Assembly: GCF_000227135.1 (NCBI RefSeq)
Contig: NC_018257.1
Location: 201,501-265,500, forward strand
DNA from: Leishmania donovani
Lineage: Eukaryota; Euglenozoa; Kinetoplastea; Trypanosomatida; Trypanosomatidae
DNA length: 64,000 bases
Reading direction: 5' to 3'
The translations under genes were made by a program, and so were the position numbers. Below the pieces are notes generated by a model. It was not told where the DNA came from. It saw only the letters and a program-made list of their open reading frames with translations, and did not search any database. How positions within the stretch are numbered: the stretch's first letter is position 1; every line of letters starts with the position of its first letter. Shown here one piece after another: positions 1 to 9,889 of the stretch.

Positions 1-1101
1 GACATCGCCGAATGTGCCACGTCCGACACGTTCCAGCAGTTTGACACTCTGTACGCGTGGCCGCTGGTCAATGGAGTTACTCAGAGGGCTGCCGCGATCC
101 GTACCCTGGACCGCAGACGAGTTGTCGGCGGTGAACTGTAATCCCCCGTCACAGAGCCGCGCCACCGAGGCACTTGGAGCGCTCTGTGCTGCTGTGGATG
201 CAGCGACATGCGAGGTTCGAGCTGTGTTTACCCGCGCACTAGATGCGGAAGGGGAGATAACGACCACGGGTGGGTCCCTCTGCGGAACAGCAGCCGCTAT
301 GCGAGGCTCTGCCGCTATCCCCACTGCTACATCCGCGGCGGCGCTGTCGCGTGCCTGGTGGTGTGCGTTGACGCTGGCACCGTTGTATGGGTCAATCCCG
401 CCGGAGCCGAAGATGCTACCAAAGCTGTTCGACTCCCTATGCGGAGGTGGGACGTTGGGCTTGCGGAAACGGCTCGCCCATCCAGTGACGGCGTATTTAT
501 TCTCAGTCAGGCCGGTGAGGCTGCAGCTCGGTACACTTTCCGAGATGGCTGTGTAGGACATGCTGTGACTTGAGCCCTCCGTTTCTGCAGAGTTCGAAGA
601 CGCGTCGGAGTCGCACGCGTAGAAAGAGGGGTCATCGCTGTAGCTGAGGAAACTCTCCTCCACCTCGCGACTGCTACCGCTGGGAAAGCTGCGGCGCATA
701 CGCGCACGGATCTCGTGCCCCACCCGTGATGCGCGGCTGCGGCTCATGGAGCTGCTTACTTTGCCACCATGCCGTAAGCGTCGATGGTCGAAGAACGACG
801 ATGTCGAATCCTCTGTCTGCTCCTCCATTGCAACACTGCACAGCTCACTGCGCACCTCGCTCACGGAAGCCTCACTCGGGATGCTAGCCGTGTTGAAGCG
901 TGAAAGCAGATGAGGTGGGCGACTGTTCTCGCCACTGTCCAGCGGTACCAGCTGCATCACGCACGCCAGCGGATTCTTGAGCGACCTGACGATACGCCGG
1001 GAGGCGGTACAGCCACGAGAGATGGGGATGCTGCCCTCTGTGGGGAGGTCAATGTCAACCCCGCCCGGCCGCGCGTAGCCTACATTTTCGCGAGAGTGCA
1101 T
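1..1101 (-). CDS. Protein kinase, 3' part cut by window edge
   Basis: An open minus-strand frame of 367 codons runs from an ATG at 1101 to the window edge with no stop. Its last residues read VGRGTFGDV, the glycine-rich ATP loop of a eukaryotic protein kinase, so only the start of the catalytic domain is inside the window. The first 350 or so residues are Ser/Ala-rich, look disordered and have clusters of Ser and acidic residues, as in long regulatory N-termini of STE-type kinases; the group cannot be settled without the rest of the domain. No ATG in the same frame lies a short way upstream. It is the most downstream gene here of the leftward cluster. The kinase call rests on one motif; the gene call also rests on the long stop-free frame. 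Confidence 0.75.
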   Translation of the reverse strand, partial: MHSRENVGYARPGGVDIDLPTEGSIPISRGCTASRRIVRSLKNPLACVMQLVPLDSGENSRPPHLLSRFNTASIPSEASVSEVRSELCSVAMEEQTEDSTSSFFDHRRLRHGGKVSSSMSRSRASRVGHEIRARMRRSFPSGSSREVEESFLSYSDDPSFYACDSDASSNSAETEGSSHSMSYTAISESVPSCSLTGLTENKYAVTGWASRFRKPNVPPPHRESNSFGSIFGSGGIDPYNGASVNAHHQARDSAAADVAVGIAAEPRIAAAVPQRDPPVVVISPSASSARVNTARTSHVAASTAAQSAPSASVARLCDGGLQFTADNSSAVQGTDRGSPLSNSIDQRPRVQSVKLLERVGRGTFGDV

Positions 1102-4100
1102 CTTCACTGGCCCGAATGCTCTGAACACCGGCTTTTGAAAGCCGGCGAAAAAGACTACGCAGCCTCCCGTCCACAAAGAGAGAGCCAGCGAAGGCGGGAG
1201 AAAGAAAAAGGGGGAAGACGAGCCCGCCTCCGACACAGGCCCCCCACGCACGCCCACACACAAACTGGAACGTATGGATGCACAAGTAGGCACCCACGTG
1301 AGTCCGGGTGGTGGGCGTGTGACTGAGGCAGCGCCCGGCGCTTTGCTGCCCTTCCCTCTCTCCTCTTCGCAGTGCCCTCTCGCTTGGTCAACGAAAGAGA
1401 GAGAGAGACACGGCTGACCGGGGAAGCGGCGCAGACTCGAAAAGCGAGAAAACGGCGACAACAAGGGGGCGCCAAAAGGGAAGAGGAGAGAGGGTCGGAA
1501 AAAGTAAAGCCGAGGAGAACTGAAAGAAGGAGTGTAGCAGATGGTAATGGAACGCGCTTGAGACAACCGAGAGAACGACGGGAGAGCCAAGTAAAATCCG
1601 AAAAAAAAAGGGGAAAAGGCGCACACATACAAAGGGCGAGGGGGAGATGAGGTATTTTCTGCGGTACTAGAGAGCACGGAAAAGAGTCGTCGAGGAAAAA
1701 AAAAATACTAAAGAGGACAGAGCAGAGCCGTCCTAGGGAAAGCGAAACGAAAGGAGAGGAGTGAAAGAAGAGGGGAGGGAAGAGAAAGGGGGCAAAATGC
1801 GCTTCGCGACCCAGCCCACAGGAGTTCCCGCTCCGCCGCAGAAGAGGAAGTAAGCACACACACACACGCACGCGTGCAGCTAAAGAAGACAAACATACGA
1901 CACGACAACAGAAAAGAGAGCGGCGGCAGCAGCGAATGAGAATGAACACACAACACGTGAAAGGAGAGAAAGCCGACAGAGAGAAATCGAGAGGAGGAGA
2001 AGCAAACAGGTCGAACAGAGAGAGGGGTGAAGAGAAGGAATGCGGGAGGGGCGGGAGAAAACAAGACGGCTAAAAAAAGAGTAAAACAAAGAAAAAAGCG
2101 GGAAGAAAGGCAAGCAAAGGAAAGGATGAGGAAAGAGAGAAAAGGGGAGAGGGCAGAGATATGCAAGCTACGCCGTCGTATTAGCTGCCGTAGGTGATAC
2201 ACCTGGGATGGAAAGGGGTACTTGCGTATGTCTCTTCCTCCCGCTGCTCTCCTGCTCCTTGATCAACACACGCAAACACACACAAAAAAAAAAATGAAAA
2301 GCCAGACAAATAAACGCGAGAGGGAGTGGGGAAATCAAAGGCGAGCAACGCAAGAGAGAGGAGGCCTCGCAGAAAAAGAAGGTAGTCAAAATATAGAAGA
2401 CAGCGAATCGAGATAAAACGTGTGCGGAACCGGCGCAATCAAGGTAGAAGGCGAAGGCGCTCCGGATGAGAAACTCGGGAAGGCGGAGATGAGCACACCC
2501 ACACGCATGCACACCAGGCCGAAGTGAAAGGCGAGGTGTGAAAGGACGGCAGACTAAAAAGCAACTGTGACTCTATACGTTTTTGTTCCCCTCACAGATG
2601 TCTGTGTGTGTGCTTATAACTTACCCCCGCATGCAAGTGCGAGAAGTCGATGTGCACACGCACAGAGCCAGCGCTTAATGATCTCTACTGCACTCTTTTT
2701 GTTCTACTTCGGCTCACCCTTCCTCCTCTCCCGCCTTGAGTTTTTGTGTGCCCGCCGCGCCTGTCTGTGTTTTGCCCCTCCTGCGGTTCCGTATCGACGC
2801 TTTTGGAAGACTGCTTCAAGACAAGAAAAAAGGAAAAAATGCACAGAAGGCGCACACCGGCACGTCCAAGAGGCAGAGGTAGAAAAGACAGAAAAAAAAT
2901 GGCACGGAATCACACACACACACACACACAACAGTCCCAGAGGAGCAAGAAATAAACTAAAAAAGAAAAGGAGTTGCAAGCACCAAAACAAAGAAACAAG
3001 GACCAATACGTACCGCAATTTGCGCTCTTTCTCTATCTCGCTGTTTCTTCGTGTTTTTTGTTGAATACGTTGTCCACGACTTTTGTATGTGTCGCTGTGG
3101 CACTGCTCCGCTACGTCGAGGTGGCGAACGACCACTTCAGAGCACAAGCCGACGGAAACGCCGCAGAGCTCACCCTGCCCCCGCACAGCCCTTTTAGTAC
3201 GAGAGAAAGAACCGAAAGAGAAGAGCGAGGTAGGAAAAGAGACTTGAGATGATCTTCTTCTTCCTGCCTTTGCGTTTCAGTTATCCCCTATTGCTGTTTT
3301 CTTTACACCTCTTCTTTTTTCTCGCACCACCCCGTGTCCCGGCTTAACTGCCTCTCCTCTACTACGAGGCAAAGGAAAAGGGAGAGAGTCCACCTCGGTG
3401 AGAGAGTCACGAGGTGCTGAAGTCGGAGAGAAAAGTAAGACAAGACAAAGAACAAAGAGAAGGAGGTAGCGAAAAAAAAAAAGATGGGCTCCTCCAACTC
3501 TTCTTGGAGGGAGGACGCGCGAAGTGCCGAGAGCGCGCGGCGCCCCTTGTCTCCCCTTTCGCTCACCTTTTCAGTCAAAGGCGAAAACAGTTGCGTGGCA
3601 CGGATCCAAGCACCACAACTCCTCTTACGAGGATTCAGATAGATAAAAGGAAATAGAGAACGAAATGGATGTACAGCTCGAGAGAGTGAGAGTATATGTG
3701 TGTGATTGGTTAGTGTAGGTTAGTTGAAGGGGAAGGCCAAAAGACGCCCTAGCGCTCCCCTCTCCCTTCTCGCCGTTTGAGAGTCACTTGGGGCTCTTCT
3801 TTTTTGATGTTGAAACGGTGGTCGAAAAACAAAACGAGAAAACAGCAACAGCAATGTGGAAGCGTCTTTGACGATGATGGGGCTCGGTGGTAAGCGAACA
3901 GAGAGAATGTGAGCGCCACGCCTGTGTATGGAGAGGAAGTCGGAGATGCCGGTGCCGAAAGGAAAAGCCACAGGAATGGGATTCCTTTAGTGTTTTTCTT
4001 TGTTCGATAACTTCCTCGTTTGGTCCCTTTCGTAAATGTTTGCAGTAGAGGCTCACGAATATGCGAGGTGATGGGAAAATTGTGAACTAGAACGCGGGAG

Positions 4101-4965
4101 GGAAGGGAGGTCGGATGCGCACACACACGCACGCACGCACTAATTTCATGTACGCTATTCCCCGCTCAAAAGAAGTTCCCTAGCACACACACTAATAGCG
4201 CGCGTTACCTCCTTCGTTCTTTCGGAACTGCACGAGCACTCGCAAGGGATGCAGATCGTCAAACTACACAATACGTATCAGTCCCATGGGTTGTGTGAAA
4301 AACAAAAGGGGTGAGGGAAAACGAGAGGCGGAAGAGGCGGGGGGGAAGCGACATTGATGGGCGAGGTAAAAGCAGTGTGAGGAGACGTGGAGAAAAGAGA
4401 TGAGTAAAGGCGACGCTAACAAAAACCCGCCGCTTTTACAGACGGCATCCGCCTCTTCAGTGTCTCTTCAGCCCAGCGGACCCCTGCACCAAAGAGGTAC
4501 AACAAATGAGAAGAGACTGCGGGTGAACGGCCACTGAGGGGCAGTGTGTCCGCTCGCGCGGTAGCTACGCGCAGACAACCTATCAAGAACAAATGTGGCC
4601 TCACCTCCTGAGAGAAGACAAGCCCGCCTTGCTAGCACCTTTCTTGTGCACTCGCCTGCCTCAGGTTGTTTCTCTCCTCTATATAACACGCAACGTGTGA
4701 GCTAAGCCAGCATCGGCTCGTGCCCAAGCACAGTTAAAATTGCCGCGCAACAAAATCAAGCACGCCTGGAAGGGGGAGTCCTTTACTTTTTGTACATGAG
4801 CGGATATCCCCTAGCGCCGTAACATGAATAACATGATCATACACGCGCCTTGATTTCGGTGACGGTCCGCTTTTCTCTTCGCGCATTTAGGTTTGGTGTC
4901 AAATACGTTTTCGATCGTCTAACGCGTGTCCATTTAACTGCCTTAGAATATGAGTCGAGCTCCAC
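1102..4965. other. Long intergenic region, pyrimidine-rich on the transcribed strand
   Basis: About 3.9 kb without a convincing gene. The plus strand is strongly purine-rich at about 1,380-2,500 and 3,200-3,660, so the leftward transcript is pyrimidine-rich there. This is expected for the trans-splice acceptor and 5' UTR of the kinase. A pyrimidine-rich stretch on the minus strand at about 1,186-1,225 is the nearest candidate acceptor tract. A (CA)10 tract lies at 2911-2930. The open frames seen here are low-complexity products of the skew. The right part belongs to the 3' UTR of the b5 reductase gene. Confidence 0.6.
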
Positions 4966-5560
4966 TCTGACTCCCCCCTTCCGGTCCCGTCACAGACTCC
5001 ATCGCGTGGTGCGAAGCAGCGCTAGACACATCCCAGTACAGCAATGCGCCCGGCTCAGCCGTCGGAGCGCGAGCCCTGCTTCACACTCTGCCCACCGACC
5101 CGCGCCCCGCAGGTCGCCTCACAGCCGCTCCCCCACTATGCCGGGCGCCACCGGGTGCATTCTCTCCTCAGGGGTGGGTGGGTGGCTCCCCACACCCGCG
5201 TACGCAGTGCGAGGGCCGGGGGTGGGATTACACGCTCGAGCCACGCTGACGCTTCGCCTACCATATGGGTGGCGCAAGCCTGTGCACTGCCGCAGGTCGC
5301 TCCGCCGCAGCGCCATCCAGGGCCCGACCGCCGGCATCAGTGGGGCGGTACATCGCTCTGACCTCCCCACGTGGCAGGTGCTTCACCGCGCCACCACCAG
5401 AGGCGGCTCGGCATTGGGCAGGGGGAGAGACGAAGGAGGGGCTGCGTGGCCTCCCCAGACAGAGTGGGGGCACTGGGCCCTGAGATGCCACGCGCTGCGG
5501 CATCACCCCGCCCCCCCTGTCATCCGGGTGAAGGGTGAATGTATGGCAGGAAAGGGAAGA
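4966..5560 (+). repeat. SIDER-like dispersed element
   Basis: A GC-rich segment of about 0.6 kb, unlike the spacers around it. Its first 80 or so bases align with the last 90 or so bases of the window, including a shared stretch with gcaatgcgcccggctcagcc. Length, GC-rich body and place in the 3' UTR of a gene (the b5 reductase) fit the short degenerated retroposons called SIDERs, which Leishmania carries in many copies and which have been linked to mRNA turnover. The left edge is set by where the two copies start to align; the right edge is a guess from the change in composition. The SIDER name is from family knowledge, not from a search. Confidence 0.55.
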
Positions 5561-5770
5561 AAAGGTGCCAGACACATTGCGGTAAGGCTGCACAGCCGCT
5601 TCCACTGACGATGTGACCGTGAAAGGGCGCGAAAAGTGAGAGGCGGGCGAACCAAATAGGAATATGCACCCCCGTGTGACTCAATGACTCGCGTAAGCTC
5701 ACCTTACCACGGTGCACGTATGCCTAGCAGCTGCCTGCGGTGCATGTTGGGATTGCGTTTCGCATCTCTC

Positions 5771-7384
5771 CTACAGGCGGTGAACCTGTGTGGCAGTGCA
5801 GATGCCTGCCTCCAGCACTGCTGCGGCCACAGCATCGTTGAAGGTTGGAGGACCGCACACAACAACCGCCTGCGCAGGGCGGATCTCTGTACCCTTGAAA
5901 GACTCCGCCGTGAGACGCCCGCCACAGAGCACGTGCGAAGCGAAGGATGTGGCCTCCACTGATATATCCTGCGGTGACGCGCGGGAAAAAAGAAGCACAA
6001 TACGTAGCGTGTGCTTCTGAATCGGCAGCGCCGTTGAGTAGCGGTTGGCAAGCCGACGCAGCTCTGTCGCCAAGATAAGATCGTCTGGTGTGCGGACGGA
6101 GCAGACGAAGGTGACGCTGGACAATTGTGTCTCGAGCGCGTCAGAGGAGATGGAGTACAGAGGTACGATACCGGTTCCGCCAGCAATGAGCACCACGTGC
6201 CGCTCCTCCGGCGCAGCGCGCTGCACAGCGGCATCGGTGTTGAGATGCCAGGAGGGAGGAAGAGGGCCATCAAAGAAGACCTCATCTCCTTCTTTCAGGT
6301 CGAAGAAGTACCCAGACGTGCGGCCATTGGGGTAGTGCTTCATGCAAATCGTGAAGCTCGTCGCGCCCGTCTTGAATGGGGTGTAGAAGCGGCTCTCTTC
6401 CTTATGCAGATTGCTGTAGAGTTTGATGTGTCCGCCAGGAATCATGTGGAGTGGCTTGGGGCATGAAAAGGTGAAGTACCGGATGGTAGCGGTCGAGTTC
6501 ACGCGCTCCATCTCCAAAATGCGAGTGGACTGAGTCTTGGGTCCCGCAGGGGGGATGGCGGCGGATTCTGCCTCGGCTGCAACCGCTGGTCGTAGCGGAG
6601 ACCTCCTCCGCGCCGGCCCCTCCACTGGACCCAGGTAGAACTGCTTCACCATCTTCTTTGCCAGAAGGCCGTGAATGCGCATAAAAGTGTCGCCGCACTC
6701 GCGACCGTTGTTGTTCGCCAGTACGCTTAGGCCCCCAGGGTGCTTGTCGCGCATTGGTGTCACGTCGTAGGCATCGCTGAAAAGAATAAGAATGATCCGG
6801 TTCGGATCCTCGCTGAGAGCCTTCGTGATGTCGGCCATACGCAAACGTACAGGGACGAGAGCAGCAGTTGGTGTCTCTTCAGCAGCGGCAGGCGTACTCT
6901 CGGATGACGCTAGCTCACCAATCAAGAAATCAGGCAGCTTCCTCATTGCCGTCGCACTGTGCATGCTAAAGAAGGCGTCCGTCACGTCTTTGCCGTTGTT
7001 GCGCCGCAGCGCGGACTTGCCGCCAGGGTGAGAAGCGAGAAAAGTGGTCACATCGTAGACTTTGTCCCGAATGATCACCAACGTGCGGCCTGGGTTTACG
7101 GAAATCAGCTGCTGCACCTCCGCCATCGTGAAGAACGTGCGGGGCAGGTGTTGCTGCTGTGGAACCGCAAGCTTGCTCGGCTCCTCTCCCGACACCATCA
7201 TAGCCTCCTGCTCCATCGACGTCGGCGGCGTGGTAGGAGTTACCGTCACCTGCATCTCTGCCGCCTCCGGCGCTGCTGTGTTGAAGAAAGGGGGTTCGGT
7301 GTGATGTTCTGTGTCGACGTGGGCCTGCCGCTCCTCCTCGCGCGCAGGTGCGGAGGTGGTGCTCCTTGGGTGCTTTGAGCCCAT
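5771..7384 (-). CDS. NADH-cytochrome b5 reductase with two cytochrome b5 domains
   Basis: A 537-residue flavohaemoprotein. Two cytochrome b5 domains lie in tandem: the first at about 85-160 with HPGG at 119-122 and a second axial His at 142, the second at about 180-255 with HPGG at 215-218 and His 238. So both look able to bind haem. A ferredoxin-reductase FAD domain follows, with the flavin motif RFYT at 332-335, then an NAD(P)H domain with GGTGIVP at 402-408 and a C-terminal CGPP motif. It should pass electrons from NAD(P)H through FAD to haem. No signal peptide or membrane span is obvious. The first 80 residues are low complexity. A minus-strand AG at 7411-7410, after a CT-rich tract, suits trans-splicing just upstream of the ATG at 7384. 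Confidence 0.85.
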   Translation of the reverse strand: MGSKHPRSTTSAPAREEERQAHVDTEHHTEPPFFNTAAPEAAEMQVTVTPTTPPTSMEQEAMMVSGEEPSKLAVPQQQHLPRTFFTMAEVQQLISVNPGRTLVIIRDKVYDVTTFLASHPGGKSALRRNNGKDVTDAFFSMHSATAMRKLPDFLIGELASSESTPAAAEETPTAALVPVRLRMADITKALSEDPNRIILILFSDAYDVTPMRDKHPGGLSVLANNNGRECGDTFMRIHGLLAKKMVKQFYLGPVEGPARRRSPLRPAVAAEAESAAIPPAGPKTQSTRILEMERVNSTATIRYFTFSCPKPLHMIPGGHIKLYSNLHKEESRFYTPFKTGATSFTICMKHYPNGRTSGYFFDLKEGDEVFFDGPLPPSWHLNTDAAVQRAAPEERHVVLIAGGTGIVPLYSISSDALETQLSSVTFVCSVRTPDDLILATELRRLANRYSTALPIQKHTLRIVLLFSRASPQDISVEATSFASHVLCGGRLTAESFKGTEIRPAQAVVVCGPPTFNDAVAAAVLEAGICTATQVHRL

Positions 7385-8467
7385 GAATTATGACAAGAAC
7401 GAGAAGCAACTGAGAGAGGGAAAAAGCAGATTTGTGCACGCACTGACCGCAGCGGTGACTTCAAGCGCGTGGTTACGCTCGCAGTGCCCGTGGATGCTGA
7501 AAATACAGCCAAGCACATACGAAAAAGACGCGCCAGCACGTGGGCGTGCGGAAAGAGATCTCAGCCGCCCTGAGTGCTGTGCGCGCGTGATGCGCTCGCT
7601 CTTACCTAGCCGCTTTTGTGAGCGCGGCGTAAATGCCAAAGAAGCGCAGTCAGATTTACAGACACACAGTGAAGCAAGGCGTTGCAGTTGTCTAACGAGC
7701 ATAGATAAAAGGCGAAAAGAAGTAGTGGGCACCTGCACCCGCGGAGCCATGGGCCACCGGCAGGTGCGAAGCTTCGCCTCTTGAGGTCTACGAGCACGTC
7801 AAAGGTGGCCGTAGAAGTCACAAAAGAAAGACGGGCGCACTTTGCGCAGCCGCGCTTGCACCTGAGTCTCACGCTCTCCGCCCCAGACCACGCTATCGTC
7901 AAGTAGTCTCCGCTGCGTCACGATGCCCAACATGTGCTTCGCCAGTGGGCGTGCCACTCATGCCGTGCGTGCGATGTGCGGTGGTTTACCTCATAATGTC
8001 AAGAACGACCAACACATACACAAAACAAAAGGGAACGCATTATTCGAGTTACCAATGGGGAGTGAAGAAAGAAAAGAAAAACGCTTCTGTCAAGCATCGT
8101 CACAGTGGTCGGCGCCTTGCTCTCCTCTCCCGTTCGCTTGCTGCCTAACGCGCAGCGGAGTGCGTCTGCGTGCAAGTATGTGCGTCGAGCACCCACAATA
8201 TCCCTGTTGTGGGCAGGAGAACGCAGGTGAGGGTGTAAGACCTCTGTCAGTGCCTGTAATGAGACAGAGAGAGAGTGCAGCCCTTTCCTCCTCACATCAC
8301 ACGCACGCACGTGCAAGCGCGCGCACACAAGGCCGCCTAGCTTCTGCGCCACGGGGAGAGGTGGCGAGCAAGAAAGCGCACGACTTCATTAAGAAAAGCA
8401 GGCGCAAATGAGGTACGCTCGCGGCACACCCTACTCCCGCCACGACGCACTTGTGATCCCGGGAGGC
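7385..8467. other. Intergenic spacer
   Basis: About 1.1 kb between the RRS1 stop and the b5 reductase start. It holds a short CT-rich tract on the minus strand next to 7,410-7,430, the probable acceptor for the reductase gene. No convincing coding sequence or RNA gene is seen. Confidence 0.5.
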
Positions 8468-9118
8468 TCAAGCGAGACGCTTTGTGTTCTTCTTAAACTT
8501 CTTTGTCTTTTCGAACTTGCCGTTGGACGCCGTGGCGAGGTTTCGCGCAGCTGCCGAAAGGTGCTTCACCTCCTCCTGCGCCTGCATCAGGTGCTCGGAG
8601 CGGCGCTTGTTGTGCTCCTCCTTCTTCTTCTGCTTTTCTAGGCGAGCCTGCTTCGCACGGCGGTCATCCAGGAACGGGTCGCCGCCATCCTCGGCAGGCA
8701 TGTACCCAGGCTTCACCTCGCGCAGCCAGTCGTACTTGTCGCGGTCCTCGCGAGCACGCTTGCCCCACTTGTCCTTCCACACCTGGCGATCCTCGTCAAA
8801 GACGCGGTTCGCCTTCTTGCGGTGAATGTCGATACCCTTCTTGAGCGCAAACTTCTGCCATGCGGTGAGCGGCTTCGTCTTTGGCGGCGCCTTCTCGCGA
8901 GGCAGCTGCATCACCGGCTGCGGCAGCTGTACTAAGGTCGTCGCACTCTCGTACTTCGTCTTCTTTACCTCCGTCGGTAAATCGACAAACTCGCCGAGAA
9001 GTGCCTTGAGTGCATTTGTGCATGAGCTCATGAGATCCTCTTCGCGGCGCATTGGCCCACTCACGGTGGACACATCCGTCACTGTCAAGAGACCGACATC
9101 TAGCTGATACTCACTCAT
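8468..9118 (-). CDS. RRS1: Ribosome biogenesis regulatory protein RRS1
   Basis: A 216-residue basic protein with the RRS1 family pattern: a short N-terminal region, the conserved LPREKAPPKTKPLTAWQKFA segment, a DEDRQVWKDKWG block, and a lysine-rich C-terminus ending in basic repeats. In yeast and human RRS1 works with RPF2 to bring 5S RNP into pre-60S particles in the nucleolus; the same role is inferred here. The open frame runs 18 codons further upstream, but the ATG at 9118 (MSEYQLDVG) fits the family start and is preferred. The C-terminal third is rich in K, R, E and A and should form a charged helix. Confidence 0.85.
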   Translation of the reverse strand: MSEYQLDVGLLTVTDVSTVSGPMRREEDLMSSCTNALKALLGEFVDLPTEVKKTKYESATTLVQLPQPVMQLPREKAPPKTKPLTAWQKFALKKGIDIHRKKANRVFDEDRQVWKDKWGKRAREDRDKYDWLREVKPGYMPAEDGGDPFLDDRRAKQARLEKQKKKEEHNKRRSEHLMQAQEEVKHLSAAARNLATASNGKFEKTKKFKKNTKRLA

Positions 9119-9889
9119 TGCGTCTGTCTTAAGGTATGGGAGGCGAGGCGGACACTGCGCAAGCGCGGGCACATAAGCGTTTTGATAGTCACGTTTTGTG
9201 GCGTGTGAGGAGACAAGAAGCGAGAAAGGGACAGTAGGGGCTGGGTCGCGGCTAAGTTGAGGGATAAAAAGCAGAGAGGAGGCCGCACATTTCTCGTGAA
9301 GGAAAGCGGGCTTTTATGCACATTGCTACACCTTATCGAGATTCGAGTCTTAGATACGGATACTGAGGGAGGCAACGCAAAACTTGCACATGTACGACGG
9401 TGAGAGACGAAGCGCGACTCGTGCAACGCTGCATGAAGAGCCCACCTCGTCTTGCCTGCTACCTATCCTTTTTCCATAACCGATTCGAGTTGGCGCAGCA
9501 TGCACGAGCATAAAGCGCACACTCCGTGATGGTACCGTGCGTGCATCTTTGTCCATACAGGCGCTTGTTCAGCACCCTACCGGGTCCATAAGTGTGCGGG
9601 CTTTCCGACTTACTTAGCGTGGAGAGGAACAACCAAGGAGACAACACGTAGCACAACGCTGAGAAAGCGAAAACAAGAAATGAGAGCGCGGCCGCCCTTA
9701 GAACAAAGAAGAGATAACCCCACATAAGCGAGTGTTTGATGCTGCTGCCGCGACAGTGATATGCGCGCGACGTCCTCGGAGAAGGGGCGGCGATGCTGCC
9801 TGCCAACGGACCGTGAAGAAGAGAGGAAAGAGGGGAATGCACCCGCCCCAGTATGCGGATGGAAGCGCACAAGACAGCAGTTTCAAAGG
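9119..9889. other. Intergenic spacer
   Basis: About 0.8 kb between the HisRS stop and the RRS1 start. It would hold the HisRS 3' UTR and the RRS1 acceptor and 5' UTR. Nothing else stands out. Confidence 0.45.

Noticed and set aside
14..573. Plus-strand open frames at the left edge
   Set aside because: They are antisense to the truncated kinase gene, which has the better frame and a kinase motif.
4850..5608. 252-codon open frame over the SIDER-like element
   Set aside because: Most of it is a product of the GC-rich repeat; the sequence does not resemble a reverse transcriptase or other known protein.
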